64,000 nucleotides of DNA from Myrica gale (taxonomy: Eukaryota > Streptophyta > Magnoliopsida > Fagales > Myricaceae): contig OZ005607.1 in the NCBI GenBank assembly GCA_963930655.1, forward strand, positions 16,386,374-16,450,373, given 5' to 3'. Below are positions 53,085-63,314 of the stretch, in pieces. The notes under the pieces were generated by a model. It worked only from the letters and a program-made list of their open reading frames with translations, made no database searches and was not told the origin of the DNA. Made by a program: the position numbers and the translations under genes. How positions within the stretch are numbered: the first letter of the stretch is position 1; every line of letters starts with the position of its first letter.

Positions 53085-54275
53085 AACCATCTTAAAAGAC
53101 GGTGGTCACATCTTGATGTAGACCCAAGTCACTAACCAGACCCCTCAACCAAATTGTTTTTTTTAGGGTTGAAAACCGGAAATGCGATCCAGTTTTTAGA
53201 CCGGAATGCGGTCCGGACCGCATTTCCGGCTCTCCTAAATTAAAGGACCGGTTTCATTTTTTAATTTTTTTAGGTTAATTTCGAAGGGGGAATGACATAA
53301 AAATGTAGTTTTAGTTTAGATTAAAATTAAATTTTTTAAGTTTGTAATTTGTATTAAAAAATATATTTTTTTTATTTATATTAATTAATCTGGTACGGTC
53401 CGGTTTGTCAAAAGGCATAGACCGGACTGGACCGCAAATCCGGTCTGGTTTTGTTCAGCCCTAGTTTCTTTCACTGCATCTGTTGCTGCCATGTACTCTA
53501 CCTCTGTAGTGGACATAGCAACTGTCGACTGTAATGTGACTTTCCAACTAGTGTCACACCTAGAGAGAGTAAAAACATAACATGTTAGGGACCTTCTCTT
53601 ATCTAGATCACCAGCATAATCTGAATCTACATATCTAATGACACTTGAACTGTTACCAGTACTTCTGTAATAAACCAAGTCACATCTGCAGTGCCCTTCA
53701 AATACTGAAGTATCCATTTCATGGCCTGCCAATGAACTTTACCAGGATTGGCCATGCATTGACTGACAACACTAACGACCTGTTAAATATCTGGACGCGT
53801 TTCACACCATAGCATACATAATGCTCCCAACTGTATTCGAATAAGGAACATGACATGAACTGTTGCCCCTGATCACTTTGCGGTGACAATGATGTTGAAA
53901 GTTTGAAATGAGCGGCAAATGGAGTATTCACAGATTTAGAATTTTTATACCAAAGTGTTCAATCACTTTTTCGATGTACTTTTTCTGTGACAAGTACAAC
54001 TTTCCAGTTTTTCTATCTCTGTAAATCTCCATTCTTAAAATCTTCATTGCGGCATCCAAATATTTCATTTCAAACTACTCATTTAACTGAATCTTTATTT
54101 TGCTAATCTCCAACATGCTTTTAGAAGCAATACGCATGTCATCAACATAGAGCAACAAATAAACCAAAGAAATATCTGGTGATTTTCAGAGATAGACACA
54201 ACTATCGTAGTTACTTCTAGAGTAACCATGACTCACCATAAATGAGTCAAACTGCTTGTACCACTACCTTGTAGA
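53085..54275 (-). pseudogene. Copia reverse transcriptase and RNase H fragment
   Basis: Minus strand from 54275: WYKQFDSFMVSHGYSRSNYD, YLLLYVDDMRIASKSMLEIS (YVDD active site), EMKYLDAAMKILRMEIYRDR, KLYLSQKKYIEKVIEHFGI, then NTVGSIMYAMV. RNase H follows: YVDSDYAGDLDKRRSLTCYV (Asp), DTSWKVTLQSTVAMSTTEVE (Glu) and ATDAVKETIWLRGLVSDLGL. The last motif is split by a hAT MITE (53164-53463); taking it out restores the frame. Several stops and frameshifts. Both ends are truncated: 54275 abuts an unrelated LTR. Wording is closer to Tnt1/Tork-type copia than to the element at 46238. Confidence 0.85.
53164..53463. mobile_element. 300-bp hAT MITE in copia RNase H
   Basis: Ends TAGGGTTGAAAACCGG and, read inward, TAGGGCTGAACAAAACC. 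The flanks GTTTTTTT (53156-53163) and GTTTCTTT (53464-53471) match at 7 of 8. The interior has GGTCCGGACCGCATTTCCGG-like subterminal words. Related in style to the MITE at 33504. Confidence 0.85.
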
Positions 54276-55090
54276 ATATAAATATATGAAATTGAAGCGT
54301 ACTCGAATTCAATAGAAATCAACGAACATATACGGCCAAATTCGAGGTTTGGCCAACCTCCTTACAGCAGAATGAGAGATGAGAGAAAGAGACGAAAAAG
54401 TTTAGATTCTTCAGTACCCATCCCCACTGACCGACGTCTCCCCTATATTCTAATAAATTGGGTATCCCAAAACTATCCAACGTCATAGAGTCCACTAACA
54501 ACTAACAAGCCCAAAAAACTTATGTGAACTTTGCCAAGAATAACGAGACTCAACAACAATAGGGAACTCAAGATCGTTCTAGGACAGATCTGAATGGAAA
54601 CCTCGACCCGTTGTTTATTAGAAACAAGAACCTCGATATAAGGAAAACGCCACAAACGGTGGTGAAATTCCGTTTGATAAGTCAGATTGAACGCCACGGG
54701 AAATCCCGATAAGTTCGAATAGTTCTTCAAAGAATCAAAGAGAATCACAAGACCTCTAAAATAATATTAATCTCAAAGTTCTATCTTTCTACATGCCCAA
54801 AGGCCCTATAAATATACTTTGAACATCCCTCCAAGAATAGGAATCTAATTAAAATAGGAAACTTGGAACATCCCTCCAAGATTAGAAATCTAATTAAAAT
54901 AGGAAACTAGTTCAAATTTGAAAGAAATTAAATTCTCCTAAAAAATCCGGCTAAGGAAAAGGGATAAACTAGTATTTGATTTGAATTCAAATTCAAATAA
55001 AAATATTCCTAAAAATTAGGATAAGCCAGCATTTGAATTTAAAAATTCAAATGCTCCTTAAAATCCGGAGTTTTATTTTCAATTCAAATG
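54276..55090 (-). mobile_element. LTR-like region of a gypsy element
   Basis: On the minus strand it carries a TATA-like AAAGTATATTTATAGGG (54804-54820) and follows the pol tail at 55091 on, so it is probably the 3' LTR of that element. A 45-bp unit (GAACATCCCTCCAAGAATAG...) is tandemly duplicated at 54821-54865 and 54866-54910. Exact ends not found. Confidence 0.5.
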
Positions 55091-55953
55091 TCTGCCTACG
55101 CTGAGATTTAAACTAACTATTGACCGGAACCTTCTAGAACTTGAATCATGTTGACAATCGTTTGTTGATCACGTGTATCATGCTCAATGGGCCTCCACGC
55201 ATTTGCTTGAGCCCATGCCTCTTGAATTAGACCATTGAGTACATCTTTAAACTTCTTGGCTCGATCTCGTGCCCTCGTAAAGTCCCAATTGAAACTTGAA
55301 CAAGATCCTTCGAAGCGGTTCCTTGATTTCCATCAAAAACATTATCAAAACTAGTGCTCCAAAAAGCCCCATAGATCCCAGCCCATTACGCAAGCTCAAC
55401 CCATTCCAATAACATCCAAGCTCCCAGCTTATCATGTGTCCCCTAGCTGTCTTCAATCTCTTGAACATTCTGCCTTTATTAGAATTTACACAATATGTGA
55501 AAGATGAGCCTAAATCAACTCCAAAAGACACCTTGAGGAGTGAGGGATGCCACAATCTTATAAGGAGCACATCGAGTAGTTTCTCTAACAATGTGAGACT
55601 TCCAACACGCCCCCTCACGTGTGGCGGGAGGACATCCAAGCCAACACGTGGAAACGGGTGACGGTGGGACCACAAACTAGGAACATTGCTCTGATACCAT
55701 ATTAGAATTTACACAATATGTGAAAGGTGGGCCTAAATCAACTCCAAAAGATGCCTTGAGGAGTGAGGGATGCCACAACCTTATAAGGAGCACATTGACT
55801 AGTTTCTCTAGCAATGTGGGACTTCCAACAGCCTTCGTGTTGTCTTCGTGTCCCGCATCTCTTTGTCTCTTGAGCTTTGAAATACGTCGTTCCTCTTCCA
55901 ATCTTAACCCACCACGATCTACTCTAATCCACCACAATCTTCCTTCTCCCTTG
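55091..55953 (-). pseudogene. Gypsy polyprotein tail fragment interrupted by a TRIM
   Basis: The minus strand ends with RARDRAKKFKDVLNGLIQEA, WRPIEHDTRDQQTIVNMIQV and LEGSG-stop near 55120. This matches the Arg/Ala/Lys-rich tail (TRARAKxxKEAxNGL) seen at the C-terminus of some plant gypsy polyproteins. The upstream part begins MTKGEGRLWWIRVDRGGLRL at 55958 and is rich in Arg/Glu. A TRIM (55477-55830) splits it. No catalytic domain is present, so this is either a deleted or a short non-autonomous element. Confidence 0.5.
55477..55830 (-). mobile_element. Complete TRIM (354 bp)
   Basis: Two 131-bp LTRs (55477-55607 and 55700-55830) around a 92-base centre. On the minus strand each LTR starts TGTTGGAAGTC. 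The primer site TGGTATCAG...AGC starts immediately after the right (5') LTR, and a purine tract GAGGGGGCG precedes the left (3') LTR. GCCTT flanks both sides (55472-55476, 55831-55835). I count 9 differences between the LTRs (about 93% identity). There is room for no protein, so it must have moved using another element's enzymes. A CTTATAAGG word in the LTR may act as a TATA box. Confidence 0.9.
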
Positions 55954-56059
55954 GTCATATGACATAAGCAGGAAATCGTTCCTTCACTTGAGTTGTTTGT
56001 GTCCTTGTGTACTTAGGAGTCCTAGAGGAAAATGGATCTATGACATTTTGGAGAGGTGG
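55954..56059. other. Short unassigned stretch
   Basis: About 100 bases between the gypsy tail fragment and an LTR family B end; nothing recognised. Confidence 0.4.
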
Positions 56060-56135
56060 TGTCACGCCCCAAATGCCATCCCGCAGGGACCGTGACAGCC
56101 GCGAGCAATCCCCAGGAAAGCTCCAGCGCTCATAC
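56060..56135 (-). mobile_element. 76-bp end fragment of LTR family B
   Basis: TGTCACGCCCCAAATGCCAT and CCCGCAGGGACCGTGACAGC match the 27280 end of solo LTR B. It is cut at CATAC by the Tekay LTR at 56136, so the Tekay element appears to have inserted into a copy of LTR B. Confidence 0.75.
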
Positions 56136-58419
56136 TGTCACGCCCCGAATGCTAGCTAAACGAGGCTAATGACAGCCACGAGCATTCCCGGCATGGAACG
56201 CTCAAGCGTACTTACTACTATTCTTACAACGAAAATAACATGATGCCTCAATATTTATAACATGGTTTCAAAATATCAACCAGTTTAAAACCTTGACTTA
56301 CTAAGCCGAATAACCCATGACCACCACATCACGGAGGCTCATGTCGGCTCTTACAAAAATTATCTAAACCTTTACTAAAATTAAGCAACAAGGAAGAGAC
56401 ATTTTCGTCAACCCTTCTCCTAGGGTTCAAGGTCCTCTTCTTAAGATTCCTCCCCTGAAACATTATCTAGAATGATACAATTTAAAACTGTGAGTCGAAA
56501 GACTCAGTAAGGAATTATAGCTAAAACATGGATTTGAAATCGTAAGCATGCACTTGAACTTGAAATCATAATCGTGTACACATAATGCGATTCATGCATG
56601 ATCATGAATCGTGATGCACGTGTATGCCTCATGTTTGCATATGCACATGCACTTGCTCTTGAAAACAATACTTATACTTGTACAATTCTTGCTTTTGGAA
56701 AAATCATTTCACATCTTATCTGATGGGCTACTTGCCCTCTATTTACCCCTGACATCAGGGTTGTGCGTTCCCGTTGGAACTATCCCCTATTTCCCTTAGG
56801 GACCTTACATATGGTCGAGCTAGCACACCTTCTCGCATTTGTCCTTCAGTGGCTAGACACGACCCTTCGAGGTTCACACCTTCTTGCAAGCATCCTTCAG
56901 TGTGATTGCACATACCTCGTGGACTACCCATCCTTCTTGCAAGCATCCTTCGGTATGGGTGCCGTAGATGACATCCATCTTTCACGTAAACGTCCTTCGG
57001 TATGGATGCACCTTCTTGACTTGGTACGGTACCGACCGACTTGGGTTCATTAACTAACTTGTCATAAAACTTGTCATAAAGTAGCATAAAAATGGTACTT
57101 TCATTTGCATAAAATTTCTCTTTCCTCATGAGGAAAATGAATGCAAATGATCATGATGTATTCATCTCGTGCTTCATAATGTCATGCTTGATGTGCTTAT
57201 TCATAAATACTTTCATGCTGTGTATCATTCCAGTTTTGAAGCTCGCTAGCCACCCAAAACCTTACCCAACAATACAAGCCGCTGCAAATTTCTAAGCGGG
57301 CAGCCCTAGCGTCTCCAACTTAAAAATCTATAACTTCCAGACCATGGCTCCAAATTACACAAAATTTACTTTGAAATATCCAGCTTTCATAGGTCAATAT
57401 TGGGAGTAAATTTCACAACAGCAGATTTTGTTATACGTTTTCAAAAACATTTCATATTAAGCAAAAATCCTACGACCACACTATTGCTGTTTCCAGCTCG
57501 GCCCTCCATTTTCAAAATATCACAACTTATTCCTCATACCTCTAAATCACCTAAAATTTACCTTAAAACGTTCCTCTTTCTTAAACTTAAAATTCAAGAC
57601 CAACCCCGTAAAATTTGGACTTAAAAAGATTCCTCAAAAGGGTTCTCGAAATGAGCTGACATTCCGGACGTGCAAGACTGCTGGCAGCTTGACGTCCGGG
57701 CCTCGAACAACGCATATCTCATTCGATAGTTATCGGAATCATCCAAGGTATGACTTAAAATCCTCCCATTTCCTAGGCCTACAATCTAGGATCCACTCAA
57801 TATCAAGAGATAACCACAAATGCATCAAAACACACTCTCTATTCCAGCCTTGAAATCTGCATATGTAAATTCCAGCAATCACAATAATCTTTCTTGCCCT
57901 CCAAATTTCCAACAACCAAAATCCGAATCTCTACATGTCACAACCAACATCCAAGGCTAACTTAACATTTCTTAGTAGCAACCATCCTCTCACCTTCCTC
58001 CCACTTTTACAACTTAAACTCGAAGTTTATAACCAAACCATGGTTCCATATTCATCAAGCTAACACCATTGCATTTACTCATTTCTCTTGGGCTTTTTAC
58101 CAAACACCTAGTGTGCATTAGTGATCCTCTTGCCTATTTTTCCAGATCTGAACCTATCTCTAACACTTAGGGCTTAGTGGTTCTCAATATGACTAGCATT
58201 CATACAACCTAATGCACCAACCCCTAAATTCGGCCATACTTGCTCAATTTAGGTTTCAATCCTCTCTTGGGCCTTTTATCAAACACCTAGAGCACCAAAC
58301 CAATTTCTCAAGAACCCTAATTTCGGATTCAGCCATTTTTCCATGTTCTCAGGTAAAAATCTATGCCACACTTAAGCACTTGCAAGATCTACCCTAAACA
58401 TCCATAGATCCACATTTAG

Positions 58420-58482
58420 CATGCATAGATCTACACTAAACATGCATAGATCTACACTAAACATGCATAGATCTACACTAAA
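58420..58482. repeat. 21-bp tandem repeat in the Tekay LTR
   Basis: Three exact copies of CATGCATAGATCTACACTAA + A, preceded by degenerate copies (CATCCATAGATCCAC near 58400). Confidence 0.9.
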
Positions 58483-58918
58483 CATCCATGAACACAAGGA
58501 GAAAAACTACTTAGACAACCCACCATCAAACCACAACCAACCAACAAGAGAAAACAAGAAGAAAATAGAGAGAGAGAGGGTAGCATGATTTTCGGCCAGC
58601 AAGGTTTTTCCTAAGAGGGCTGGATTTTTACCTTGCTTCTCCTCTTCCTCCTTCTTTTCTTCTTCTCTCTCCTTCTCCTTCCTTCTTCTTCTTTTTCTTC
58701 TTCTTCCTTCTTCCTTCTTCTTCTTCGGTTGGGTGACTTAGGGCAAGGGAGATATGGTTTGGGTAAAAGAAAATGTGAAATGCGTGAAAGAGAGGAGGGG
58801 GTGTGGTGTTTAACATGAAAATGGCTTGGGGAAAAGACAGGGCTGCCCTCCCTTACTTTCCCCCTTCTCATGAATTCCACCTCACATATTTTCAATCCGA
58901 TAAAATTTCGGAATGTAG

Positions 58919-59140
58919 TTAGATGTGTCGACACCATCACTCAAGGTGTCGACACTTCCAACACTTAGCCAAAATCACTTGAGTTCTTGAAAAATGTAAA
59001 CTTTCGGGTTTTAGTTAGATGTGTCGACACCATCACTCAAGGTGTCGACACTTCCAACACTTAGTCAAAAATCACTTGAGTTCGGGAAAAATTGTAAACT
59101 TTCGGGTATTAGTTTAATGTGTCGACACTTGCATCAAAAA
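58919..59140. repeat. 96-bp tandem repeat with paired GTCGAC sites
   Basis: Units start at 58919 (TTAGATGTGTCGACACCATC), 59015 and, partial, 59113. Each full unit holds GTGTCGACACC and GGTGTCGACAC, themselves an inverted pair. Lies close to the U3 start of the LTR (minus orientation). Confidence 0.85.
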
Positions 59141-59234
59141 TCACTAATTTAATCATACATACATATTGAGGGAATCATAAGCAAAAATATCTCTCTCTCT
59201 TTTAAAACGACATAAATAAGGTCGGGATCTCACA

Positions 59235-59248
59235 TCCTCCCCTCCTTA
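59235..59248 (-). promoter_or_regulatory. Polypurine tract of the Tekay element
   Basis: The minus strand reads AAGGAGGGGAGGA directly before the LTR start TGTGAGATCC. Confidence 0.8.
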
Positions 59249-59312
59249 TAAAATTCCGTCCTCGGAATTCGACTTACCAGAAATTTTGTCCTGATGGCGG
59301 AGGTCTAGGACC

Positions 59313-59954
59313 TTACGGGTGTGGGTGAACACTCGAACTGGCCCCACCACTAACATCATCATAATTGACATGGTCAGGGGAGTTACTACCCGCCCAAGAG
59401 TGGGACATGGTTCCGTAACTCTGACTTACATTACTAGGGTCATGGACTACATTACCTGAAGGTTCATGGTGTCTAGGAACAAAGTTCACTTCTTGAGATG
59501 GGTCCTCAGAAGAATCATCTAGAATACTTCTTCCTCTACCCAACTCTCTTTCAATGTATTTCCATGAATCTTTTTCCCATGTCGAATCTTTTTCTTTGCA
59601 CTCATTTCCTATTATCCTAGGTGAAGGGTCCTCCTCCATTGGATTCTCTTCTGTGTCCTCCTCTGGATCTTCCTCCGGATCCTCTTCCGGATCTTCTTCC
59701 GGATCCTCTTCCGGATCTTCTTCCGGATCCTCTCCCGGATCCTCCTCCGGGTCCGAAGAGTCAGTCCACCACATTCTGCGTCCAGGAAAAGTGGGGTAAC
59801 TCCGCCTAACAGGAATGGGTCGAATATTCCTTTGAGGGGGCGGGGGCTCCTGAGTCCCCTCCCTAACCTCTGGCAACTGCGGTTGCTGAGGCGGTATAGC
59901 GCTAAGTGGTCTAGGGTTCACACGAAACAGACTGCGGTATTCCCGTGCGGTCAT
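59313..59954 (-). CDS. Additional acidic ORF between Tekay pol and 3' LTR
   Basis: 213 codons on the same strand as pol: MTAREYRSLFRVNPRPLSAI, a Pro/Gln-rich part (residues 18-50), RRMWWTDSSDP, then about nine repeats of a 4-residue unit (DPEE; residues 67-103) encoded by a 12-bp repeat. A Ser/Asp/Glu-rich region and VNFVPRHHEPSGNVVHD follow. No domain recognised. An upstream in-frame stretch MSSSRRPPRS ends in a TAG at about 59992, so the original start may have been at 60023, preceded by GTATCAG. Standard Tekay elements have no ORF here. It may be a displaced or rearranged gag start, an extra accessory ORF, or a low-complexity relic. Confidence 0.5.
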   Translation of the reverse strand: MTAREYRSLFRVNPRPLSAIPPQQPQLPEVREGTQEPPPPQRNIRPIPVRRSYPTFPGRRMWWTDSSDPEEDPGEDPEEDPEEDPEEDPEEDPEEDPEEDTEENPMEEDPSPRIIGNECKEKDSTWEKDSWKYIERELGRGRSILDDSSEDPSQEVNFVPRHHEPSGNVVHDPSNVSQSYGTMSHSWAGSNSPDHVNYDDVSGGASSSVHPHP

Positions 59955-60216
59955 TCTTCTACGCGGGGGAGAGTGTGGGGAACAGACTGACTAAGAGCGC
60001 GGGGGTCGGCGACTCGATGACATCTGATACAGTTAGCCTCAATTCCCACATTAAATCATGAACACCTATATGCATATATTTATGCTACGACATAGCACTA
60101 TAGCTCATATGTGTAGTTAGACAACATAAAGGTACAATCAATGAAAAGAATCAAAAGATCAGGCAAGACATATCAAAATTTTATGACAAACGAGAATCGA
60201 TAGAACATTATCCTTC
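59955..60216 (-). other. Spacer between pol and the additional ORF
   Basis: 262 bases, A/T-rich, with no feature beyond the upstream extension of the additional ORF (to 60023). Confidence 0.5.
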
Positions 60217-63200
60217 TTAACTTTGTCCTTCCCGCAGGTGTGGGTATTTCGAGTACATTTCACTTTCTAACTCCCATGAGGCTTCTTCCACTCCGTGGTT
60301 TCTCCACAAAATCTTAACAAGAGATATGGTTTTGGTCCTTAGTTGTTGTTCCGTCCTATCCAAAACCCTTATAGGTTCTTCCACATATGTAAGGTTTTCT
60401 CTAACCTGCAAGGGCTCATAATCTAATACATGGGTAGGGTCAGTTACATACTTCCTTAGGAGCGATACATGAAACACATTGTGGACTCCCTCTAAACAAG
60501 GGGGTAGGGCCAACCTGTACGCCACGGGCCCAATTCTATCTAAGATCTCAAAGGGTCCTATGAATCTGGGTTGGAGCTTTCCTTTCTTCCCAAATCTCGC
60601 TATCCCCTTCTTCGGAGAAATCTTCAAAAATACTTTGCCCCCAGCCTCAAATTCAAGTTCTCTTCTTCGGTTATCAGCATAGCTCTTCTGTCTGCTTTGG
60701 GCTGTCACAAGCCTATCCTTGATTACTTGGATCTTTTCCCGTGTTTCTGAAACTATTTCTGGCCCTAACATCCTTCTTTCGCCTACCTCATCACAATACA
60801 AAGGTGATCTACACCTCCTCCCATACAAAGCTTCATAGGGTGCCATACCAATACTTGCTTGAAAACTGTTATTGTACGCGAATTCTGCTAAAGGCAACTA
60901 TTGAGCCCATCCTCCTTTGAAATCCACGACGCAAGCCCTGAGCATATCCTCCAGAATTTGTATAGTCCATTCCGACTGCCCATCCGTCTGTGGGTGGAAA
61001 GCGGTACTAAAATTCAATCGAGTTCCCAACGACTCCTGCAATCGTTTCCAGAATCTCGAAGTAAATCTCGGATCTCTATCCGACACTATGCTCTTGGGCA
61101 CTCCATGTAATCTGACAATCTCTTGAAGATAAATCTCCGCTAACTTCTCCGGGGTATACTTCACCTTAATGGGTAAGAAGTGTGCCGACTTGGTTAGTCG
61201 GTCCACGATCACCTATATAGCATCGTAACCCGAAGTAGTTCGAGGCAACCCTACTACAAAATCCATGGCTATCCCTTCCCACTTCCATTCAGGGATCTCT
61301 AGAGGCTTTAATGTTCCTGCTGGCCTCTGGTGCTCTGCTTTCACCTTCTGGAAGGTCAAACATCGAGCCACATACTCGGCTATCTCCCGCTTCATATTAG
61401 GCCACCAAAAGACCTTCTTAATATCTTGATACATCTTCGTGCCTCCTGGATGGATGGTATAAGGCGTAGAATGAGCCTCTGCTAGAATCAAGTCTTTAAT
61501 CTCCCTTGTACTTGGCACACAAACTCTGCCTCGATATCGTAATAACCCATCCTTATCTCCAAAATCAGGGTCTTCCTTTTTCCCAATTCCCTCTCTAATC
61601 CCTTCAATCACCTTATCATTCTTCTGGGCCTCTCGAATCTGCTCCTCCAGGGTAGGTTGCAATAAGAGCCCTGCAATTGGGACAAACTGATCGGCAATGA
61701 TAAGCACAATCTCTGCCCTTTTCAAGTCTCTCCTGATTTCCTCGGGCACCACCTCCATTGAACTTGCCTCTGCTGAACTTGTCTCTGCCGACTTCCTACT
61801 TAATGCGTCGGCCACCACATTGGCTTTTCCAGGGTGATAGCTTATTGTGCAATCATAATCTTTAATCAACTCTAACCATCGCCGCTGCCTCATGTTCAGC
61901 TCTTTCTGGGTGTTAAAATACTTAAGGCTCTTATGGTCGGTGAATATCTCACATTTAACCCCATACAAATAATGTCTCCATATTTTCAACGCATAGACTA
62001 CCGCAGCTAACTCCAAGTTATGCGTGGGGTAATTCATCTCGTGAGGCCTCAATTGCCTAGATGCATAAGCTATTATACTTTTGTCTTGCATCAAAACACA
62101 ACCTAAACCTTGCTTCGATGCGTCGCTGTAGATTTCATACTCTCCATATTCCGAGGGTAGTGCTAACACTAGAGCAGTAACTAAATTGGCCTTTAACTCT
62201 TGGAAGCTCCACTCACACTCATGTGTCCATTCAAATTTGACATTCTTCTTTATTAGAGACGTCAAAGGCTTGGCCATCTTTGAGAATCCCTTGATAAATC
62301 TCCGATAGTACCCTGCTAATCCCAGAAAACTTCTTACTTCCTTCACATTCGTAGGCCTCGGCCACTTGAATATAGCAGCTACCTTTCCGGGATCCACGAC
62401 AATCCCTTCACCGGACACCACATGCCCCAAAAAGCGAACTTGTTCCAACCAAAACTCACATTTGGAAAACTTGGCAAACAACTTCTTCTCCTTAAGAATT
62501 TGTAGAACAATCCTTAAATGTTTCTCATGTTCCTCCTTATTTCGTGAGTAAATCAGTATGTCATCAATAAAGACAACCACAAACTTGTCTAAGAACTCCC
62601 GAAACACCCTATTCATCAAATCCATAAATGCGGCTGGAGCATTGGTTAGCCCAAAAGGTATCACCATGAATTCATAATGGCCATATCGCGTTCGAAATGC
62701 CGTCTTCGGTATATCTTCCCCCTTCACCTTCAACTGGTGATATCCTGATCTCAAATCGATCTTCGAGAATGCCTGTGCCCCTTGCAATTGATCAAATAGA
62801 TCATCAATGCGAGGCAACGGGTATCTATTCTTGATAGTCACCTTATTCAACTCCCTGTAATTAATGCACATCCTGAGGCTTCCATCTTTCTTCTTTACGA
62901 ACAAGATCGGTGCTCCCCAAGGTGACACACTCGGCCGAATGAACCCTTTATCCAATAGATCCTCCAGCTGAATCTTCAATTCCTTCAACTCTGCTGGTGC
63001 CATCCTATACGGTGCTTTGGAAATTGGAGTCGTCCCTGGTTCTAAATCGATGCCAAACTCCACTTCTCCATCTGGAGGTAAACCGGGTAATTCGTCCGGA
63101 AACACATCAGGAAATTCGTTCACTATAGGGGTTTGCTCTACCGTAGTAGTCTCCCTCTGTATTTCATTTGCCCAAACTAAGAACCCCTCATGTCCTCCTT

Positions 63201-63279
63201 GCAACAATTTCTTGTTGAGGTGCATGAGATTTCTAGGATACTCGAAATCCAAAAGACGAGTAGCAAATCCTAAGTTCAC
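60217..63279 (-). pseudogene. Tekay (chromovirus) pol with chromodomain, two stops, no gag
   Basis: The first 688 codons (63279-61213) hold RT 95-270 ([24 protein letters not shown] at 237-240), RNase H 381-496 (D386, E423, D448, D491) and the integrase zinc finger at H603, H610, C640 and F643, where Phe replaces the last Cys ([14 protein letters not shown]). The first integrase Asp is D673. A TAG where Trp is expected (61210-61212) is followed in frame by 60898-61209 with [10 protein letters not shown] (Asp) and QTDGQSEW (Glu). A second TAG (60898) is followed by 60217-60897, the integrase tail (VFHVSLLRKYVTDPTHVLDY) and chromodomain (TKTISLVKILWRNHGVEEAS, WELESEMYSKYPHL). Gag and protease are missing: pol starts about 20 bases after the primer site. 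Confidence 0.9.
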
Positions 63280-63297
63280 TAAACTCTCCTAAATTTC

Positions 63298-63308
63298 CTC
63301 TGATACCA
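63298..63308 (-). promoter_or_regulatory. Primer-binding site of the Tekay element
   Basis: The minus strand reads TGGTATCAGAG, six bases after the LTR end CGTGACA, a tRNA-Met type primer site. Confidence 0.85.
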
Positions 63309-63314
63309 CTTAAC

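Larger units (their letters stand above)
56136..59234 (-). mobile_element. 3' LTR of the Tekay element
   Basis: 3.1 kb. On the minus strand it starts TGTGAGATCCC at 59234, directly after a purine tract, and ends GGGGCGTGACA at 56136. The first ~690 bases of the 5' LTR at 63315 match its left end, except that this copy lacks about 72 bases after 56245 and has several transition differences. It contains a 21-bp tandem repeat (58420-58482) and a 96-bp GTCGAC-bearing tandem repeat (58919-59140). Short frames such as 58611-58940 come from TTC/GAA-rich runs and are not supported as genes. Confidence 0.85.

Noticed and set aside
55477..55830. TRIM as a Cassandra element with 5S rRNA promoter boxes
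   Set aside because: I could not recognise 5S box A or C in the 131-bp LTR, so only the general TRIM call is kept.
58611..58940. Arg/Lys/Glu-rich and Ser/Leu-rich frames in the Tekay LTR
   Set aside because: Low-complexity TTC/GAA DNA within a non-coding LTR.
59554..59809. Frames encoding Ser/Gly and Pro/Leu repeats on the plus strand
   Set aside because: They are antisense shadows of the 12-bp DPEE-coding repeat; the minus frame has the better start and context.
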